Source: Paracoccaceae bacterium
Lineage (GTDB): Bacteria; Pseudomonadota; Alphaproteobacteria; Rhodobacterales; Rhodobacteraceae
Length of the DNA stretch: 10,024 nucleotides
Direction: 5' to 3'
NCBI GenBank assembly: GCA_007121115.1
Contig: SKMI01000321.1
Span: 1-10,024, forward strand
The translations under genes were made by a program, and so were the position numbers. The number at the start of each line of letters is the position of its first letter. Position 1 is the stretch's first letter. The notes beneath the pieces were generated by a model. The model was given only the letters and a program-made list of their open reading frames with translations, was not told where the DNA came from and made no database searches. This document shows positions 6,482-10,024 of this stretch, piece after piece.

Positions 6482-7450
6482 TCAGCCGACAGCTCGGGGC
6501 GCGGCGGCGCGGCGCAGCCGGTCGTTGATCGCCCGGCCCAGACCGCGCTCCGGCACGGGGGCGACGGCGATGGGCTTGCCGGTGGCATCGGCAGCGTGCA
6601 GGACATGAAACAGCGCCGCCGCCGCCTCGGTCAGATCGCCCTGCGGCGACAGCGACAGCGCCGCGCTCGGGCAGTCGGGGCCGAAGCCGATCCAGACCTC
6701 GCCCGGGTCCGGGGTGCGCGCGTTGAGCCGCAGCGCCGCGCGTGGGGCGTAGTGCGAGGCCAGCATCCCCGGCGCCTTTGGCGCGTCCCCGGTCGGCGCA
6801 GGCGACGCAGGGGCGGTGCCCAGTACCTCGGCCAGCGCCTCGGAGGGCACGCCGCCGGGGCGCAGCAGTACGGGCGCCGCCCCGGTGCAGTCTGGGCCGG
6901 TGCAATCCAGAATGGTCGATTCGAGCCCCACGCCACAGGGCCCACCGTCCAGCACCGCGTCGATCCGCCCCGAAAGCCCGGCCAGCACATGCGCCGCCGT
7001 GGTCGGGCTGATCCGCCCCGAGGGGTTGGCCGAGGGTGCGGCCAATGGCCCGCCGAACGCTTGCAACACCGCGCGCGCCAGCGGATGCGCGGGCAGGCGC
7101 AGCGCCACCGTTTCCAGCCCCGCCGTGACCAGCGGCGACAGCCCGTGCCCGTCCCGCAGCCGGAGCACCAGCGTTAGCGGTCCGGGCCAGAAGGCGGCGG
7201 CCAGTGTTTCGGCTTCCGGGGAGAAAGCGGCCAGCGCGCGGGCGGAGTCCATGTCCGCCAGATGCACGATCAGCGGGTTGAACCGGGGCCGGTCCTTGGC
7301 CGCGAAGATCCCCGCGACGGCCCGGTCACAACGTGCATCCGCCGCGAGGCCATAGACCGTTTCGGTTGGCAGCGCCACCAGCCCGCCGCCCTGCAGGATC
7401 ACCGCCGCCGCGGCGATACCGGCGTGATCCGGGGCAAGCACTCGGGTCAT
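6482..7450 (-). CDS. L-threonylcarbamoyladenylate synthase (Sua5 type)
   Basis: This enzyme makes threonylcarbamoyl-AMP from threonine, bicarbonate and ATP, the first step of the t6A modification at position 37 of ANN-decoding tRNAs; the TsaBDE proteins finish the reaction. The 322-residue product has the full Sua5 layout rather than the short TsaC form. The YrdC-like catalytic domain (about 1-215) shows LPTETVYGLAADA (27-39), KDRPRFNPL (52-60) and the nucleotide-binding SANPSG (140-145). The linker APGMLASHYAPR (226-237) is the Sua5 signature. The C-terminal Sua5 domain (238-320) ends with GLGRAINDRLRRAA. I chose the ATG at 7450 because GGAGG lies 5 nt upstream; an in-frame ATG at 7462 would overlap that site. 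The gene is divergent from the acyl-CoA dehydrogenase gene and upstream of luxI. It looks intact. The usual name is tsaC or sua5/ywlC. Confidence 0.95.
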   Translation of the reverse strand: MTRVLAPDHAGIAAAAVILQGGGLVALPTETVYGLAADARCDRAVAGIFAAKDRPRFNPLIVHLADMDSARALAAFSPEAETLAAAFWPGPLTLVLRLRDGHGLSPLVTAGLETVALRLPAHPLARAVLQAFGGPLAAPSANPSGRISPTTAAHVLAGLSGRIDAVLDGGPCGVGLESTILDCTGPDCTGAAPVLLRPGGVPSEALAEVLGTAPASPAPTGDAPKAPGMLASHYAPRAALRLNARTPDPGEVWIGFGPDCPSAALSLSPQGDLTEAAAALFHVLHAADATGKPIAVAPVPERGLGRAINDRLRRAAAPRAVG

Positions 7451-7483
7451 CCGGCCCTCCATGGCTGTGACGTGGCGTTGTGG

Positions 7484-7512
7484 TTCCAAGGGGCGCGGGG
7501 CTGCGCTAGCTT
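7484..7512 (+). promoter_or_regulatory. Weak putative promoter of the acyl-CoA dehydrogenase gene
   Basis: TTCCAA (7484-7489) and TAGCTT (7507-7512) are spaced by 17 nt and each match three consensus bases, including the important T-A and final T of the -10. It lies in the 118-nt divergent gap, 56 nt before the start codon. Support is positional more than sequence-based. Confidence 0.3.
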
Positions 7513-7534
7513 CGCCCGCATAGGCTGAGAACCC

Positions 7535-7549
7535 CGGCTTGCCAAGCCG
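7535..7549 (+). repeat. Short perfect hairpin in the acyl-CoA dehydrogenase leader
   Basis: CGGCTT and AAGCCG pair perfectly around a 3-nt loop, just 7 nt before the AAGGAG ribosome binding site (7557-7562). It lies between the putative promoter and the gene, so it would sit in the 5' leader RNA or act as a small operator. Function unknown. Confidence 0.4.
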
Positions 7550-7568
7550 CAAGGCAAAGGAGCGCCCC

Positions 7569-9275
7569 ATGCCGTTTACCGCGCCGCTGAAGGATTTCGA
7601 GTTCCTGCTGGACCATGTGGTGGGCTTCGACCGCGTGCAGGCGACCGAAGCGTTCGCCGAGGCCACGCCGGACACCACCCGCGCCATCCTGACCGAGGCC
7701 GGGCGCCTGTGCGAGGAGGTTCTGGCCCCGCTGCAACGCCCCGGCGACCTGCATCCGGCGCGGCTGGAAAACGGGGTGGTGCGCACCTCGCCCGGCTTTG
7801 CCGAAGGCTTCCGCGCCATCGCCGAGGGCGGCTGGACCGGCATTTCGGCTGACCCGGAATACGGCGGCATGGGCCTGCCCATGGCGCTGACAACGGCGGT
7901 CAATGACATGATGTCGGCGGCCTGCCTGTCGCTGCAACTGAATCCGCTGATGTCCCAGGGGCAGATCGAGGCGCTGGAACACCACGCCAGCGACGAGATC
8001 AAGGCGCTGTATCTGCCGAAGCTGATCGCCGGGGAATGGTGCGGGACCATGAACCTGACCGAACCGCAGGCGGGCAGCGACGTGGGCGCGCTGCGCACGC
8101 GGGCCGAACCGAATGGTGACGACACCTATGCGATCAGCGGGCAGAAGATCTACATCTCCTGGGGCGACAACGACTTTTCCGAAAACGTCTGCCATCTGGT
8201 GCTGGCGCGTCTCCCCGATGCCGCGCCGGGGACCAGGGGCATCAGCCTGTTCATGGTGCCCAAGCTGATCCCCGATGTGGACGGCAACCCCGGCGAACGC
8301 AATAGCCTGCGCGTCGTGTCGCTGGAGCACAAGATGGGCCTGCACGGCTCGCCCACCGCGGTGATGGAATATGACGGCGCCACCGGCTGGATGGTGGGCG
8401 CGCCGAACAAGGGCATGGCGGCCATGTTCACCATGATGAACAACGCACGCCTTGGCGTCGGCGTGCAGGGGATCGGCGTGGCCGAAGGCGCCTATCAGCA
8501 CGCGCTGGCCTATGCCCGCGACCGCAAGCAGGGCCGCACCCCGGTCAGCGGCAGCGGCGCGATCCTGGAACACGCCGATGTGCGCCGGATGCTGGCCCGG
8601 ATGAAGGCCGAGGTCTTTGCCGTCCGCGGCATCGCGCTGATGAACGCCGTGGCCATCGACATGGCGCGGGCCACCGGCGCCGAGGACTGGGCCGCCCGCG
8701 CTGCTTTGCTGACGCCCATCACCAAGGCGCATGGCACCGATATCGGGACCGAGGTGGCGAATATGGGCGTGCAGGTCCATGGCGGCATGGGCTTCATCGA
8801 GGAAACGGGCGCCGCGCAATTCCTCCGCGACGTGCGCGTGACCGCGATCTATGAAGGCACCAACGGCATTCAGGCGATGGATCTGGTGGGCCGCAAGATG
8901 ATGGACGGGGGCGAAGCGGCCTTTCGCCTGCTGCAGGAGGTCGAGGACGCGGCCGAGGCCGCCCGTGCCGATCTGCCCGACCTTGCCGGCCCCGTGTGGG
9001 ACGCCGCCGAGACCCTGCGCGAGGCCACCGAATGGCTGGTGGCGCAGGACGCCCCCGCCCGCAACGCCGGTGCCATGCCCTACTTGCGCGCCTTTGCCCG
9101 CGTGCTGGGCGGGCATGTGCATCTGCAGGCTGCGCGGCACGGGGACAGCGCGCGCCGGGCGCTGGCGGCGGTGTTCATCACCCGCATCCTGCCCGAACAC
9201 GCCAGCCTGCTGGCCGAGGCGCGCGCGGGCGAGGCCGCGCTCTATGCGCTGTCGGACGACGATCTGGCCGCCTGA
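7569..9275 (+). CDS. Long-form acyl-CoA dehydrogenase (FadE/DmdC-like)
   Basis: The product is an FAD-dependent acyl-CoA dehydrogenase that introduces a 2,3 double bond into an acyl-CoA. At 568 residues it is the long type, not the usual 380-residue form. In order: a short N-terminal AcdN-like segment (TAPLKDFEFLL, 4-14), the N-terminal helical domain (about 35-155), the middle beta domain with MNLTEPQAGSD (161-171) and WGD (198-200), the C-terminal helical domain with VQVHGGMGFIEE (401-412), and an extra AcdC-like domain (about 450-560). The catalytic base should be E429 in IYEGTNGIQAMDLVGRK. This architecture is shared by 3-methylthiopropanoyl-CoA dehydrogenase (DmdC) of the DMSP demethylation pathway and by general long-form FadE enzymes, and sequence alone does not decide the substrate. 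The ATG at 7569 follows AAGGAG by 6 nt; an upstream in-frame start would precede this site. A metallo-beta-lactamase-fold gene follows after 2 nt. Confidence 0.93.
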   Translation: MPFTAPLKDFEFLLDHVVGFDRVQATEAFAEATPDTTRAILTEAGRLCEEVLAPLQRPGDLHPARLENGVVRTSPGFAEGFRAIAEGGWTGISADPEYGGMGLPMALTTAVNDMMSAACLSLQLNPLMSQGQIEALEHHASDEIKALYLPKLIAGEWCGTMNLTEPQAGSDVGALRTRAEPNGDDTYAISGQKIYISWGDNDFSENVCHLVLARLPDAAPGTRGISLFMVPKLIPDVDGNPGERNSLRVVSLEHKMGLHGSPTAVMEYDGATGWMVGAPNKGMAAMFTMMNNARLGVGVQGIGVAEGAYQHALAYARDRKQGRTPVSGSGAILEHADVRRMLARMKAEVFAVRGIALMNAVAIDMARATGAEDWAARAALLTPITKAHGTDIGTEVANMGVQVHGGMGFIEETGAAQFLRDVRVTAIYEGTNGIQAMDLVGRKMMDGGEAAFRLLQEVEDAAEAARADLPDLAGPVWDAAETLREATEWLVAQDAPARNAGAMPYLRAFARVLGGHVHLQAARHGDSARRALAAVFITRILPEHASLLAEARAGEAALYALSDDDLAA

Positions 9276-9277
9276 GC

Positions 9278-10024
9278 ATGGACGGCGCCCGCGAAGCAGA
9301 CGGCATCCGCTACCCGTTCCCCGATCCGCCCGCCGAAGGCGATGCGGTGGAAGTGGCCGACGGCGTGCTGTGGCTGCGCCTGCCGCTGCCGATGAAGCTG
9401 GACCACGTCAACGCCTACGCGCTGGATGATGGTGACGGCTGGACCGTGGTCGATACCGGCTTCGATACCAAACGCACCCGCGCGATCTGGGGGCGGCTGC
9501 TTTCGGGTCCGCTGGCTGGCCGCCCCGTCCACCGGGTCATCGCCAGCCACCACCACCCCGATCACATTGGTCTTGCGGGGTGGTTTCAGGGGCAGGGGGC
9601 CGCGCTCTGGACCACACGCACGGCGTGGCTATTTGCGCGGATGCTGACGCTGGACGAACAGCCCCGGCCGGTGGCCGAGACGCTGGACTTCTGGCGCCGG
9701 GCGGGGATGGACGCGGGGGTGCTGGCCGCCCGCGCGCAGGAACGCCCCTTCAACTTCGCCGATATCGTGACGCCTCTGCCGCTGGGCTTCCGGCGTATCC
9801 GGCAGGGCGAGATCCTGCGCGCCGCCGGGCGGGACTGGGAGGTGCATCTGGGCCACGGCCACGCGCCGGACCAGATCACGCTCTGGTCGCGCGACTGTCC
9901 GCTTGTGTTGGGCGCGGACCAGCTTCTGCCCGCGATCTCGCCCAACCTGGGCGTCTACGCCACCGAGCCCGAGGCCGACCCGGTGGGCGACTGGCTGGAA
10001 AGCTGCGCGCGGTTCCAGACGCTC
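9278..10024 (+). CDS. Metallo-beta-lactamase-fold hydrolase, partial (3' end beyond window)
   Basis: The reading frame is open for 249 codons up to the window edge, so the C-terminus is missing. The MBL-fold zinc site is clear: HxHxDH as HHHPDH (91-96), a downstream metal histidine in GHGHAPD (192-198), and the bridging aspartate in LGADQLLPAISPN (D214). VVDTGFD (58-64) is the usual strand before the first motif. This pattern matches LACTB2/PksB-like or glyoxalase II-like hydrolases, which cut thioesters, lactones or phosphodiesters; the true substrate is not readable. The ATG lies 2 nt after the acyl-CoA dehydrogenase stop, and no clear ribosome binding site precedes it, so translational coupling is likely. 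Neighbour context suggests hydrolysis of an acyl-CoA or related intermediate, which is inference. An AHL-lactonase role near luxI is possible by fold but not specifically supported. Confidence 0.9.
   Translation, partial: MDGAREADGIRYPFPDPPAEGDAVEVADGVLWLRLPLPMKLDHVNAYALDDGDGWTVVDTGFDTKRTRAIWGRLLSGPLAGRPVHRVIASHHHPDHIGLAGWFQGQGAALWTTRTAWLFARMLTLDEQPRPVAETLDFWRRAGMDAGVLAARAQERPFNFADIVTPLPLGFRRIRQGEILRAAGRDWEVHLGHGHAPDQITLWSRDCPLVLGADQLLPAISPNLGVYATEPEADPVGDWLESCARFQTL

Noticed and set aside
7451..8125. N-terminal extension of the Sua5 frame by 225 codons
   Set aside because: It runs across the divergent promoter gap and antisense into the acyl-CoA dehydrogenase gene. The conserved Sua5 start lies at 7450 with a good ribosome binding site.
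7506..9200. A 564-codon open frame on the minus strand opposite the acyl-CoA dehydrogenase gene
   Set aside because: It is the antisense shadow of a well-supported gene. The product is rich in His, Arg, Gly and Gln with no family motif, as expected from high-GC third-position bias.
9278..10024. AHL lactonase (quorum quenching) paired with the luxI in this window
   Set aside because: The HxHxDH motif is shared by the whole MBL superfamily. The gene is coupled to an acyl-CoA dehydrogenase, on the other strand and about 3 kb from luxI, with LACTB2-like ISPN features and no lactonase-specific sign.
1..10024. Mobile elements, CRISPR arrays, tRNA or rRNA genes
   Set aside because: No transposase or integrase motifs, no regularly spaced repeats, no target-site duplications and no tRNA- or rRNA-like sequence were recognised on either strand.

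Overview
This is a GC-rich window that reads as a chromosomal segment of an alphaproteobacterium, most likely of the order Rhodobacterales (Roseobacter/Paracoccus-type relatives). The evidence is the high-GC codon use, the style of the LuxI protein, the long-form acyl-CoA dehydrogenase common in marine members of that group, and a gcvT-gcvH-gcvP operon led by a tandem glycine riboswitch. The lineage is inferred from protein style; no rRNA or other marker is present. No mobile element, tRNA, rRNA or CRISPR array was seen, so this looks like a core-type region carrying one more accessory gene (luxI).

Left half (1-4880, minus strand): a complete glycine cleavage operon transcribed right to left. 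A putative promoter near 4783-4812 precedes a clear two-aptamer glycine riboswitch (about 4619-4772) with an expression platform (4561-4620). Then come gcvT (3442-4560), gcvH (3053-3412) and gcvP (56-2890), and a 13-bp-arm hairpin at 4-32 beyond gcvP. T, H and P proteins act together with a dihydrolipoamide dehydrogenase (L protein, not in the window) to split glycine into CO2, ammonia and methylene-tetrahydrofolate, and the riboswitch couples this to free glycine. The 162-nt gcvH-gcvP gap is large for such an operon and unusually rich in inverted repeats.

Middle (4879-7450): a gamma-glutamylcyclotransferase-like gene on the plus strand is divergent from the gcv operon and convergent with a LuxI-type acyl-homoserine-lactone synthase gene on the minus strand. 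The LuxI has all the usual catalytic residues and a C-terminal extension of about 80 residues, and no luxR is visible nearby. Upstream of it in the same direction lies the Sua5-type threonylcarbamoyl-AMP synthase gene for the t6A tRNA modification.

Right part (7451-10024, plus strand): divergent from the Sua5 gene are a long-form acyl-CoA dehydrogenase (FadE/DmdC-like) and, 2 nt after its stop, a metallo-beta-lactamase-fold hydrolase that runs off the right edge. These two are probably translationally coupled in a fatty-acid or thioether acyl-CoA catabolic operon.

No wholly new multi-gene system is evident. The points most worth a second look are the structured gcvH-gcvP spacer, the expression platform of the glycine riboswitch with a possible 12-codon leader ORF, and the C-terminally extended orphan LuxI.
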